Shown: positions 10,067 to 21,500, numbered from the stretch's first letter. The stretch is 64,000 nt of DNA from Cryoendolithus antarcticus (GCA_002077065.1 NAJO01000009.1:868001-932000); one strand, 5' to 3'. A program made the numbers and translations. The notes: a model not told the origin generated them from the letters alone.

Positions 10067-11409
10067 ATGCGACTCTACAATGTCGACAGCCTTGCATTCG
10101 AAATATTCTACAGTGACCCACCGCGCTACATCATCGCCTCGCACAGATGGGATCAAGGGACGGACGAGGTCACCTACCAGGACATAACAACAGGGCACTT
10201 CACTCACAAGCATGGCTATCGCAAGTTGGCTGGGTTCGTCAACTATATACGCCGAGTCTATACAGTCCGCTGGCTTTGGATCGATACGTGCTGTATTGAC
10301 AAGACGAATAGTGTCGAGTTATCCGAGGCTATCAATTTGATGTTCAAGTGGTACAAGAATGCTGCTGTCTGTTTGGCATATCTAGCCGATGTGAACCTTG
10401 GTTCACACATAGATAGCCATCCCCCTCTGGAGACTGTCATGCGCCGGATGCGACAGAGCGAGTGGTTTGAGAGGGGCTGGACTCTGCAGGAACTCGTCGC
10501 GCCTTGGAAAGTGGTCTTCATCTCGAAGCAGTGGACGCGCATTGGCGATAGAGGGAACGGCGTTGGACTCCAGCCACCAACGCTGCTCGAGGAAACACTG
10601 AGTCAACGCACTGGGATCCCCATCGCTGTGATGTGCGACTCTCGGTGCGTCACCACAGCATCTGCGGAGGAGAAGATACTGTGGCTCCGCGGCCGACGAA
10701 CGACCCGTCAAGAAGATATGTGGTACTGTCTATTCGGGATCCTCGATACTCCGATAGGCGCAAACTACGGCGAGGGATACAGGCGAGCTCGGAAGCGTTT
10801 GTTTGTCGAATTGGAAGATATCGGGTCTTTCGAGAAAGGCCGAGGGGCGTACCTTTTGCAGAAGCTTGCTATGGTGGAAGCAGGGCGTGCTACGCTTACC
10901 ACGGGGACTGGTGCTACTGACGTCGAACCGAAAATGGATGACAGAATCCACCAAGGTGGCACTGATGGTAGTGCGGCGCAAAAGCCGCGCGGTACAAACA
11001 AGGATGACGCTGGCAGGACCGCGAGACAGATGTTCGAAGCGGTTTTCGCCAATGCCGAGCGGAGTGAGAAAGGGAAGAGATAGAGCTCCACGCCTACCCC
11101 AGCGAGCGGACGTTCAGAGAAGGCTAAAGCTGTCAACTCAATCCTGTTCTTACTGGCACAGGTGCGGCCAATGCCCAATCGTTTAAGCCAGATATCAAGC
11201 CTGCTCAGGCACGTGCAACGCCGCACAAACAGACTATTCGACCTACATTCTCGAGCGCCGATGATTCAAAGCCTGGTTCTGCCCGCAGAGGTTCGAATCA
11301 GCAAGCAACTGAGTGGGCGCCGCCCGGTTATGTGAGGGTCGAGGACCAGTACATACCGCTCTCTGCACTGAACATGGCAAATAGCAGCAGGCTGAACCAC
11401 GAGAGATAA
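10067..11409 (+). CDS. HET-domain protein 2
   Basis: The start is the ATG of MRLYNVDSL at 10067; upstream codons in the longer frame begin at TTG. The HET domain covers about residues 1-255, with YIIASHRW, WLWIDTCCIDK, SEWFERGWTLQELVAPW and DTPIGANYGEG. The simplest reading is one exon ending at 11083 (338 aa). I prefer a two-exon model: 10067-11063 joined to 11162-11409 across a 98-nt GTGAGA...GGCACAG intron. It stays in phase and adds a codon-like tail (AANAQSFKPD...SRLNHER), giving 414 aa. The tail is disordered and not recognisable. This gene is closest in layout to HET3 and the HET pseudogene downstream, all on the same strand. The HET call is firm; the second exon is probable only. Confidence 0.82.
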
Positions 11410-12221
11410 GATGAATTGGATGTTCCACCAGTGTCCCAACTGGGTTCATTGGTACCGGCCATCCTCCTTGAACAGTACTGCAAATGTATCCGCCTGGGGT
11501 ATTTTATGCATGCATACACTCCTCTCCGGTCTGTCCTCGGACTGGACGTCATTGTCATGATCATGCCGATAGTCATATACTGGCTGTGCGAGCGTCCGAG
11601 AATCTCATTGCTGGGTTCCTTCACAACGAGCGCTGGATCTGAGGCGATCCCGAGCGTTATGGTGATCGAGGAGACGAGCAAGGTCGACGACGTCGTCAGT
11701 CAAGATGGGTGACGGATTGATCAAGAGAACAGAGATCGAGGCAGTAGGATGCCAGCAGCCGTGGCACGCAATGCGCCTTCTTACAGTGTGTCCGTGGCTG
11801 TCAGTCACTTATGCAACTTTGCTATAGTATGACCGCAACTTCTTTGCCATCTTGAAGAGTGGTTGATGTAAAGGACCACTATATCCACACCCCATAGAGC
11901 AGCGCAGGACATCGCAGTTCGTCGGAGAATGCCGTACAGTGGCTTATTGCAGGCACCAAATGGGTGCATTATCCACTCGTAGTATAAAGATAGGCTATGC
12001 ACTGTCTCCGAGCTAATGAGAGGCCTCGTTGACAAGCTGTAGAGCTTCTAGATGGCACATGATTGGGCTCGCTTGGAGGCGCATCTGAGGCTGTGCAGCC
12101 TCGCAACCCAAGGTTCGCAATCTTCGATCGCAGCTTCAAACCTGTAAACTCTTGCACGCTCTAGTCCTCTTGTCTTTTATCCGGCACGAAATATGTGTAT
12201 GTCGGTGCCATAGTCGACAGC
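11410..12221. other. Intergenic region between HET2 and HET3
   Basis: This 812-bp region contains only short overlapping frames. I looked for HET-like remnants such as the WLWIDTCC core and found none. It probably holds promoter and terminator sequence only. Confidence 0.4.
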
Positions 12222-13371
12222 ATGCGTCTCTACAACATTGATACCCTGAAGTTCGAGGTGTTCAACAGCTACCTGCAGACACCGCCCTACATCATCGCAT
12301 CACATCGCTACGCTAGCGACGGTGGAGAAATCACGTATCAAGATGTACTTACACGCCGTAGCGGCGAGTCGATTACCTCCATGTTGTATGGTTCACAGAT
12401 CCGCAAAGTCGAGAAGGCTGGTTTCCGGAAGCTGGATGGCTTTGTCGCCTACATCAAACAACGTCACCCAGGAATCAAGTGGCTTTGGATTGACACTTGC
12501 TGTATTGATAGAGCACAGAGTGTAGAGCTGTCCGAGGCGATTAACAGTATGTTCAAGTGGTATAAGAAGGCTCATCTGTGCCTGGCGTACCTTGCGGACG
12601 TGGGTAATAGCTCGCTACACCCTGGCCCGTATCCTAGGACTGCATTAGCCAAACAATTCCAGACCAGCGAGTGGTTCAAGAGAGGTTGGACGCTGCAAGA
12701 GCTTATCGCGCCTGCTTCAGTCGTCTTCCTGTCTGCAGATTGGCAAATCATTGGCGCGAAAGGTCGCACGAACGCCACGCTTCCGGCACTCGATAACCAG
12801 ATTAGCGAGATAACAGGCATCCCAGTCGCTGCCCTCGTGGATCCTACTAGACTGTCGTCGTTCACGGCCGAGACGAAGCTCAAGTGGGCTGCCGGTCGAT
12901 GTACCACGCGCGAAGAAGACATGTGGTATTGCTTGTTTGGCCTGCTAGATGCGCCTATAGGGCCGATATATGGTGAAGGTGCTGAGCATGCCCAGAAGCG
13001 ATTGCTTCGGGAGGTTTTTTCGAAAGCTCAAAGATAGTGGCGCGGTTGGAGTCGGTCGAGCAAATGCAATAGTCCGCGAAATAGGGGATACCGCGACTAC
13101 GAAGGCCAAGCGGAAGCTTGCGTTTAAGACCAGCGATGTTTTGGCCAGTCAGAACGCATCTGCAAGAAACGCTACTCCTTCGCGGTTGCTTCAAGCGGAC
13201 TCTGTTTATCGCTTTGGTGGTACGAAAATTGTGGCGACAACGACAAGTAGCCAGACTGCCGCTTCACGTGCATCAACGGTAGCGACTGGTCGCTCTGGTT
13301 TCTCGTTGTCTCCGTCCAAGGAACAAATCGCATCGACTGACAAGCAACAAGCTATGGGGGGGGATCACTGA
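12222..13371 (+). pseudogene. HET-domain gene 3, probably frameshifted after the HET core
   Basis: The frame from the ATG at 12222 (MRLYNIDTL) carries the whole HET core: YIIASHRY, WLWIDTCCIDR, SEWFKRGWTLQELIAP, WYCLFGLLDAPIGPIYGEG. It stops at 13037 after 271 residues. A run of six T at 13015-13020 sits just before this early stop. Shifting one base there opens a second frame to 13371 that continues as the relatives do (REVFRKLKDSGAVGVGRAN, compare the ELEDIGSFEKGRGA region of HET2) and adds a Ser/Thr-rich tail of roughly 110 residues. A natural frameshift in a homopolymer, a sequencing error and a real short protein are all possible. The HET domain itself is complete either way. Compared with the others, one DAPIGANYGEG residue pair is changed to GP. 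Confidence 0.6.
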
Positions 13372-14074
13372 CATTGCCCAAGGCAAGCTTAAGACAGATC
13401 AGTCCAGATCAATGACTCGCTAGGATGGAGGAAATCTTGGGGTCTATGTCCCAGAGTGGCGAGCAGACTCGGCGCATGGCCTATGTTTCGGCGGTGAGTG
13501 CGCGATGAGGAGTCAAGTTGATGGCTGAGGTGAAGGAAGAAGTGATACACCTGATCGCCTGTTGGCCATCCCAATGACCTCTCCACGTAGGTGGGGGAAG
13601 CGAGTACTGAGACCAAGTGCAATCGATCAGGAGCTTTGCCGCCGAACGTACACTCAGCAAGTCAGGTGGGTATTGTGTCGTCGATTGGACCATTGTCTGA
13701 GGCACATTTGATACACCTGCATATAGCAATGAACTCAACTTAATGCGAATGAACCTCTCTCGGCACTAGCGTAGTGACCATTTGACTTGCGACCAAGCGT
13801 TTGACGAGTGACAATGCCACTCATAGATTGCAGGCCCTTACGGCGCAGCTGCATCGAGGGAGCTGCGATAAGGTCCGATTGGGTGCGGTGCTTGAGGGTC
13901 GCAGGCGTGCCGCACAAGGCTGTGCACGCCACGAAAGTAGCCCAAGGTGCCCACCTCGCCCCTATGGCAGATTCGGCTCGATCCAGCCCACAAGACTTGT
14001 CCTTCTCAATGTCACGTCGGCGCCGGCGCACCGATGATGACACATCCTCACGATAGTAGATCAACATCAACAAC
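13372..14074. other. Intergenic region between HET3 and the HET pseudogene
   Basis: No supported gene is seen in these 703 bp; only overlapping short frames occur. Confidence 0.4.
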
Positions 14075-15133
14075 ACGCGGCTCTACAATGTTCGGACGGG
14101 CGAGTTCAAACAATTTTACAGCGATGTAAGACCATATGTAATCGCGTCGCACCGGTGGGGCGCCGAAGAGCATGAGATCACATACAAAGACGTCCTCAAG
14201 AAACGCAACCTTGACAGATCCGGCTATAAGAAGCTGCAAGGTTTCGCGGATGTCATGCGCAGATACTTCGTAACTGCCGAAAGTCGTGATGGTCTGTAGT
14301 GGCTCTGGATCGATACTTGTTGCATCGACCGGACAAATAGTGTCGAGGTTTCAGAGGCGATCAACAGCATGTACAAATGGTATCGCAGTGCTGTAGTTTG
14401 CCTGGCTTATCTTTCTGACATTGGAGAGCATACGAGCATCGAAGACCTCATGCTTTCCGAGTGGTTCACTCGAGGCTGGACGTTGCAGGAGCTTGTCGCG
14501 CCTCACGATGTTTGGTTCTTCGCAAACAACTGGATGATAGTTGGACAGAAGGGGGCCCTCTCACCGTCGCCTAGTTCTGTATGGAATCTGGATGCCCACA
14601 TCGCGTCGTGGACAGGAATTCCTAAAAACGTACTATCATATCCGATGGAGATATCTCACATCGACGCTGAAACCAAACTGAGATGGAGTGCGGACCGTAT
14701 CACAACCCGCGATGAAGATATCTGGTATTGCTTAGCCGGGCTCCTAGACGCGCCTATAGGCGCGAACTATGGTGAAGGTGGTAAACGAGCTCGTACAAGG
14801 CTTTTCGCAATGCTGGAAGAAGAAGGCTCTATAAAGCTGGAGCGATCAGCAGCTATCACCAAGCATTTGGACGAGATTGCACGCGAGAAGAAAATGCAGC
14901 GTCTCCGAGACGACGGGTACGAGGGCCATGAACAGTACCTTGGTCTCTTGTATACTTCTGATGCAAGAAGAGCCCAAATGACTCTCTTTGAACAGCTGGC
15001 GCGAACCGAGGGTCAACGAAGGATGGCACATATTGAGCATACAGACATAGCAGAACGTGCGGCATCCCACAATGAGCTAGCCAGTATAACGACTGATGCG
15101 CAACATCCCTCTCCGCTCGTGGTCAAGGAATAG
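14075..15133 (+). pseudogene. HET-domain gene 4, broken by start loss and an in-frame stop
   Basis: The region encodes a recognisable HET domain starting at 14075, where relatives have ATG-Arg-Leu-Tyr-Asn-Val but this copy has ACG. The same frame then meets TAG at 14297-14299, directly before WLWIDTCCIDR, where relatives have Lys or Arg. An upstream TAG at 14057 shows no alternative in-frame ATG. After the stop the frame is open to 15133, with SEWFTRGWTLQELVAP, WYCLAGLLDAPIGANYGEG and a 110-residue helical tail. The first ATG after the stop is at 14369, so a 254-aa fragment lacking the first quarter of the domain could be made. Two independent lesions argue for a pseudogene. The rest of the frame is undamaged, so inactivation looks recent. 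Confidence 0.75.
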
Positions 15134-15490
15134 TCCGCTTCGAGGGACACATACGCACACACTCACCTCGGCCTACTCTAGAGCCACAGACTATGTGCAT
15201 ATCGAAACTACAGGAGTGGTCTCCATAAGTCGAATGCCAGCCGTCTCCAAGTGTATAGGCCTCCGTACAGGCGCGCGCCGCTATTGTACTGAAACGCAAC
15301 GGTCGCGAGACACCGGTGATCCATTCTCTTCCTAGACTTCTGTGCTTTCATACGCGCTACAGCAAGCTTTGCGCTATTCTCTCGTTGTGGATGGAACAGC
15401 GAAGCCGTGAGAACCTTACTCCCAGAGTGCTTGGACGATGACCTGAAATGTCCTACTTCACGCTGCATACAATGCGATATGAATGCTGCT
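15134..15490. other. Intergenic region between the HET pseudogene and the acyl-CoA dehydrogenase
   Basis: These 357 bp lie between convergent 3' ends. Nothing else is recognisable. Confidence 0.5.
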
Positions 15491-16928
15491 TCAATAACTC
15501 CTCGGCAGCCCCAACGCCCTCTCCCCCACAAAATTCATAATCATCTCCCGACTCACAGGCGCAATCCTCGGCACAAAAGACTCCCGCAAATACCTCTCAA
15601 CATGATACTCAGCCGCATACCCCATGCCCCCCATACTCATAACACTCCTCTCACACGCCCTAAACCCCGCCTCAGCAGCAAGATACTTCGCAGAATTACA
15701 CGCGATCCCCACAGCATGCTGTGTGATCGTCGAATCATACTCCGGGTGACCTGGCGAAGAGCGGTCGTACAACCGCGCGGCGTGGTAGGTTGCTAGCTTG
15801 GCGGCTTCGAGGTGCATGTAGGCTTCTGCTAGGGGGTGTTGGATCGCTTGGTTCTTGCCGATGGGGCGGCCAAAGACGATTCGCTCGCGGGCGTATTGGG
15901 TCGATTTGGCGAGGGCGGCGTAACCGAGACCGAGGGCTTCGCCGGCGAGGAGACAGCGTTCTGCGTTCATGCCGTGGAGGATCTGTAGGAATGTTAGTGG
16001 AAGGAGGGAAACGGAACGTAGGGATACGCACGATCTTGAAGCCCTGCCCTTCTTGCCCGATCAGAGAGTCCTTGGGGATTCTGTAGTTGTCGAAGAAGAC
16101 TTGGTTTGCGTCTACCGCTCGACCACCCATCTTCTTGATTCGCTTTGCTTCGAGCCCGGGCTGGGAGAGGTCAAAGTCGACGTAGAACATGCTCAATCCT
16201 TCGCTCGGCTTCTTGACGTCTTCAATCGGCGTCGTTCGAGCAAGCAACACCATCTTTGTGGCCACCTGTGCACTCGAGATCCAGATCTTCTGTCCCGTGA
16301 CTGTGTAACCATCGCCATCCGGATCCGGCAACGCAGTAGTAGTCAGCTTCAACGTCTCCAGTCCGGTATTGGGCTCTGTGACACCAAAGCACGTCCGCCA
16401 CTCCCCCGAAATAATCTTCGTCAAGAACCTCCCCCTCTGATCCGGCGTCGCGAACTTCGCCACCGGCTGCGTCGCATACACATTCGCATGTATACTCTGC
16501 GCTCCCGCCAGCCCAGCACCAGACTCAGCAATGCTCTGCAGCATCATTGTCGCCTCTGAGATACCGAGCCCAGCGCCACCGAGTTCCTCAGGTAGGGCAA
16601 TCCCGATCCAGCCGTCCTTTGCTAGTGCCGCGTGAAGTTCATGAGGATAGGTTTCTGTTTGGTCGTGTTCCATCCAGTAGTCGTCGGAGAAATTGGAGCA
16701 GATTTTCAGGATGGCGTCGCGGACTGTGAGTTGTTCGGGGGAGAAGCCTGAGGTTTCCATGAGGGAGTGGCGTGGTCTCGAAAGCGAGAAGGGCCGAGAC
16801 TGAGTCCTTGCTGCTGGTCGCTGAGGCCTTGTCCTGAGCCATGCTGGTTGTGTACTCCTACATATCGCTGATGACCTGGTAGCCGTCTGAGATGCCAGAC
16901 GGAGTGCTTGGAGCGTTGTGCGTGACAT
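15491..16928 (-). CDS. Mitochondrial acyl-CoA dehydrogenase family protein
   Basis: Exons 16032-16928 and 15491-15982 (49-nt GTGCGT...CTACAG intron, phase 0) give 462 aa. The ATG at 16928 begins MSRTTLQALR, an Arg/Ser/Thr-rich, acid-poor leader of about 60 residues typical of mitochondrial import. The dehydrogenase fold follows: helical N-domain (LPEELGGAGLGISEA), FAD-contacting FGVTEPNTGLETLK, WISSAQVATKMVLLAR, then ILHGMNAERCLLAGEALG and the flavin-binding RIVFGRPIGKNQAIQHPLAE. The enzyme should oxidise an acyl-CoA to the enoyl-CoA and pass electrons to ETF. The substrate is not evident. The C-terminus reads RIAPVSREMIMNFVGE instead of the usual YEGTxxIQ block that carries the catalytic Glu in medium-chain enzymes, so the catalytic base may lie elsewhere, as in isovaleryl-CoA dehydrogenase. 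Confidence 0.88.
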
Positions 16929-17304
16929 GGTGACTGTTGTAAGATGAATGAGGAGATATTGGGAGAAAGAGGTCACTCCTGTGGAAAGATGGAAATGAAC
17001 CGACTTACGAATTTGAGGCGAGAGTATAAGAAGAACGCCGCTGTCGCTGCTACATGTCGATGCAATGGCCGAGTTAACGCAATCGACGTCCGGGAATAAG
17101 ACTGGCGTGCATGAGATGGCGGAGAAGCTCCACCCCAGATTTCACTAGCCACAGTGACGACCGTTACGCCACGATCTGATCTTGCATTCAGGTGACTCGG
17201 AAGTCCTCAAATGTATCCGTACATAAATGTAAGATCGTGAATTCGAGCGATCAATCGATTGTTCCCAGCAGTCGAGGTCAATTTTCTGCCTAAAACCATT
17301 CAGC
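16929..17304. promoter_or_regulatory. Divergent promoter region, acyl-CoA dehydrogenase and HUB1
   Basis: This is a 376-bp gap between divergent start codons. No individual site is assignable. Confidence 0.4.
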
Positions 17305-17997
17305 ATGGCGTCCCCAGAAGCAGCTGTCACCGGCGACAAACGCTCACGATCACGATCTCCTGCACGCGAAGAGCCAAAACCGAAGAAGAAGTTTACAGGG
17401 CTCAAGTTCAAGGACAAGAAGCCGAGTGGGGAGAGCAATGGCGACACAGAGAAGGGCGAAACTGGACTTCATCGAGGATATCGAGATCGATCGCCGCGCA
17501 AGGATAGCTACCGAACCAGGACTCCACCACCAGTAGATCCGCCAGCGATAAATGCACCGACAAAGACACAGGATGATGCTGCACCAGCACAACCCGCGAG
17601 CGACCCATCAATATCAACAAACGACAAGTTCCGCAACTACAAACCACCCAAGAACCCCGTCCTCCACTGCGATTCACTCCAGTCATCCACCTCCAACGAC
17701 AGACCCTCAAAACCCCGGTCCGACAAACCTCGCAAGCCCAAGGCAGTCATTCCCACCGGCCCCATGATAGTCGTCAACGTCAACGATCGGCTCGGCACCA
17801 AAGCCGCGATACCTTGCCTTGCCTCGGACAGCGTGAAGGCTTTCAAGGCTGTAGTGGCAGCGCATATTGGAAGACAGCCGCATGAGATTATGATTAAGCG
17901 GCAGGGTGAGCGGCCGTTCAAGGATGTGTTGACGTTGGAGGATTATGGGGTTAGTTCGGGGGTGCAGTTGGATTTGGAGATTGAGACGGGTGATTGA
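17305..17997 (+). CDS. HUB1: Hub1/UBL5 ubiquitin-like splicing modifier with long RS-type N-terminus
   Basis: A 230-aa single exon. The last 77 residues are a Hub1/UBL5 fold: VVNVNDRLGTKAAIPC, DSVKAFKAVVAAHIGRQPHEI, MIKRQGERPFKDVLTLEDYG. These match the Hub1 signature NDRLG...FKD...L-x-DY. Hub1 is normally about 73 aa; it binds non-covalently to Snu66 and Prp5 and tunes splice-site choice. Here 150 extra residues precede the domain: KRSRSRSPAREEPKPKKKF, RDRSPRKDSYRTRTPPP and a Pro/Ser/Lys-rich linker, resembling SR-protein tails. The C-terminus ends Glu-Thr-Gly-Asp rather than the usual double Tyr, and there is no diglycine, in keeping with non-covalent action. The Ser/Arg head is probably disordered and could be phosphorylated. 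The domain identity is firm; the role of the extension is unknown. Confidence 0.85.
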   Translation: MASPEAAVTGDKRSRSRSPAREEPKPKKKFTGLKFKDKKPSGESNGDTEKGETGLHRGYRDRSPRKDSYRTRTPPPVDPPAINAPTKTQDDAAPAQPASDPSISTNDKFRNYKPPKNPVLHCDSLQSSTSNDRPSKPRSDKPRKPKAVIPTGPMIVVNVNDRLGTKAAIPCLASDSVKAFKAVVAAHIGRQPHEIMIKRQGERPFKDVLTLEDYGVSSGVQLDLEIETGD

Positions 17998-18568
17998 GCG
18001 GGATTGTGCTGGAGTGGGAAGGGAGCGATGGGAGCTTGTCGGGCTTAGCGACGGCGTTGAGTGATGGTATATATGAATCTGCTGGTGTTCGGAACGTTCT
18101 TGGGCTAGGGATCAGAGTGCAGAGAGTGGAAGAAGCTGACCCTTGGGCAGCAGGCTGGCGGCGAGCGATCATAGCATAGTATGCTGAGTACATGCCGCAA
18201 GACCGTTCGAGCTGTTCAGTGGTCATATCACTCACGATACATATATTCATCACCACTTTCGCTGCTCATTGATCTCAACTGCAAGTCATGTGATGTCGTG
18301 GGTTTAGCGTACTTTAATCGGGACCTGCCGTGCGAAGTGGGTCCGCTTCCCCAAGCTTCATCAACGCCAAAACAACCGAACGCAGCACACAACACGTCGA
18401 TTGAGTACGTACAGCGCCCTGTCTCATACTGCCTCGCCTCTTTCGCGTTCTTTGCTTGTTTCTCAGTATCGCATATCATGGCTTAGCTTGTCGCATTGTC
18501 TCTGGATTACCCACAACTTGCATTGTTGACGCGACTTCACTATCCTAGCAACCACGCTTTTGTACACG
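17998..18568. other. Intergenic region HUB1 to SLI15
   Basis: These 571 bp hold only short frames. The last 150 bp before the SLI15 start are pyrimidine-rich on the plus strand, as in many fungal core promoters. Confidence 0.4.
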
Positions 18569-21500
18569 ATGGCATCACAGGCGAAAGCAGCGATAGGCTC
18601 AGTGCAATGGGTGAAGAACGAGAGAGATCAGTCGGATCTGTTCATCGAGCAAGATGCAGAAGAGTTCGGCTATGCTGTGCGCAATGAGCTCGAGTGGCTG
18701 AATGAGCACATGTCCGATATCTTCACAAAGGGCACAGTGTATGTATTGTGTTCTGGTACAGTAAGATACGATACTGACGGGCCACAGAAACTTCGCCGAT
18801 GTATTCAAAACGCCCGGCAAGCTACGCGGCAAGACACCACGCACGGCGCGGAAGATCAATGATGGCCCTGCGAGGCAGCCTCTCACGGACATATTTGGAC
18901 CAAGCGTGCAACACGCGCCGACGCCTGCGAAACAGTCGTCCTTTCTGGACAAGGTTGCGCACTTCCAGATCGCTGAGGATGTACAGCAGGATGCACAGGA
19001 GCAGCGGCCCACGAGCCGAAGCAAAAGCCCGCAAAGCGTGGGCAAGCCTGGGAACACTGACTCTGGCTACCATGGCATGACTGAGGACGAGATGGATGTT
19101 GATGGCTACGCTCGAACTGAAGCGTCTACGCAGCCTCCGCAGAGCAACGAGGGAATGCTGAATGCGCAGGGCAATGTTCCTGAGGAGATATTGCGTCCAG
19201 GCACTAGTGCGACCGCAGTCGGACACACTAGTGGTGAAGAGTCGTTCGTGTCAGCGACTGAGGGTATGTCAACACGCAACGCGTCCAAGATTGAGCTGCC
19301 CACGGAGCAGGACAGTGATACAGCGACCGTCCCTGACGAGGAAGTGCTCGCTCTCGAAGCAGAGCGGCAAGAGGACGTCGCGGTGGAGGACGAAGGGGAT
19401 GCGACCGACGAGCATGTGCATGACATGGTCGAGGAAGACGCGCTGGATAATGTTGATGAGGTGGCCGATAGCCCGAGCTCTCGTCAATCATCGAGTACTT
19501 CGAGCCCAGCAAAGCTGCTGCAGCGCAAGAGTAGCTTCACGTTCTCTGCCCTGCCCGCACGTGAGCCATTGACGACAACTAAGCGTAGCATTGGCTTTCG
19601 CGAAAGCGTCGCTGACATTCAGAACCGCAACAGCGTGCTTGGCCGATCACTCGGGAAGAGCTTTGGTCTTCAACAGGCAGACGATGACTTGTTGCCCAAC
19701 ACGCAATCTGAGGAGGCACGCTTGCACGGGAAGACGTCTGCCCAATTGCTGCACGAACGTATCTCGATGCTCGGGAAGACAAGGGAGCCAAGGCCATCGA
19801 AGAGCATCCCACAGGCCGCCACTTACCCACACCTACCAGACGACGCGGATACTGCAGCCGCGAACGTGGAGTCACGGACTGATGAGCCAGCCGCAGTCGC
19901 TGCTTCCGAAGACGACGATGATGATTGGATCGCTCCAAGCAAGACCACTGCGCCAGCGCTACCTCAACGGGCACTAACACATGCGCCACCACCTGCTCGC
20001 CCGGTCCTGCATCAGAAATCTGCATCCATAACGCAGATTGCATCACCCGCACGGCAGATCATGGGTCCACCGGAAAGTCGCCATCAGAAGGCAATGTCTG
20101 TTGCTGATCCGCGGATGGCCCCTGTGCTCGAGTCGACAACGCCAATTGGATCGCCGATGAATAAGAAGCATCCCGAGGCACCGATGAGTGCATCGAAGAA
20201 GCTGTGGACCGCGTTCAAGTCGGCTAGGAATCTGTTCGCATCATCTGCAGGGTCCAGTGCAGCTGCGAAGCTCGAAGCACACAGCCAGTCGCCCGCGGTG
20301 AACCGCAAGCAGCAGCGAGACTTTTCTGGTGAGTCGAAGACGGCTGCAATCGTGAACATGCCGGGCGCCTTGTATAGTGAGACGCAGTTCGTGACGCAGA
20401 GTCCATCGAGACCTGTCTCGGTAATCTCAGCGAGTCCGAGCAGGAAGACGAGAAGTTCGGCAGAGGGCGAGAAGAAGCGCGAAAAGGAGGCGAAGGCTCA
20501 GCAGAAGGCTGCGAATGAGCTCGAGAAGGCGCGGGAGAAGGAGCGTGCCAAAGCAGCAAAGGCACAGGAAGAGAAGGACAAGGCTGACGCTGCAGCTGCT
20601 GCGAAGAAGCAGAAGACTGAGGCTACACTTGCACCACGGCCGGTATCTGCTGACAAGGATCGTGAGGATATGCCTCCACCACCGCCACCTAAGAGTATGC
20701 TTCCGGCTGGCAAGTCCTCACGCATGCCAGGTCGGCTCGTGCGCCCTACGCGTGATGTCGCGTCGAAGGCAAAGCCCGCGCCTATGAACATACGAGTGGC
20801 CAGTCAATCCCAGCGAGTGCAGGCTGTCCCATCGCAGCCATCATTCCAGCGTGAGGAGAGTCTGGCACCGCCGCCGCCTCCGAAGACTGGCCTGCGGACG
20901 ATCTCGGCACAGTCCACTGGTCGAAGCTCTACGATGCCGCAGAACCCTTCCCGACTGAAGGCACTAGAAGCTGCAGCACGGAAGAAGGAGGTCGAAGAGC
21001 GCGAGAAGCAGCGCAAAGCTGACCAGAAGCGCGAGATAGAGCGCAAGCGAGCTGCCAAGGCTGAGGAAGATCGCAAAGTTGAGCAGGAGCGTAAGGCCGA
21101 GGAGCAGCGCAAGTTGCAGGAAGCCAAAGTAGCAGCACAGAAGCAGGCAGAGCGACAGGCAGCTGAAGCTAACAAGCGTGAGCAAGCCAGACTAGAGCAC
21201 CAGCAACGCGCTGAGCAGCAGAAGCTTGACATGCAGAGACTGGAGCAGCAACGCCAACAGGAGGCTGCTGAGAAGGCCAAGGCTGCACACGAGCTTGCGG
21301 AGGCCATACAGCGCGAACGAGCGCAACAGTCTGCGCCTCCACGAGGCGATGTTGGCGGGACGCTACGCCAACTCGGCCAGAAGCTGATCCAGCCCAATGC
21401 TGCGAAGCCGCCCAAGCGTGCTTTGCAAGACGAAGACGAGCACTCACAGCAGCAGCAAGTGCAGAGACCGGGTCTGCAGCGTGGCCCGCCTTCTTACCAG

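Noticed and set aside
12961..13037. Idea that HET3 has an intron instead of a frameshift
   Set aside because: Available GT sites before the stop would remove conserved HET-core residues or use very weak donors.
14297..14299. Idea that the HET4 stop lies in an intron
   Set aside because: Coding similarity to the sister copies is continuous on both sides of the TAG, leaving no room for an intron.
20804..21415. 203-codon frame on the minus strand, Cys/Ser/Ala/Arg-rich
   Set aside because: It is the antisense shadow of the charged helix of INCENP; its composition is exactly what the complement of Glu/Lys/Arg/Gln codons gives.
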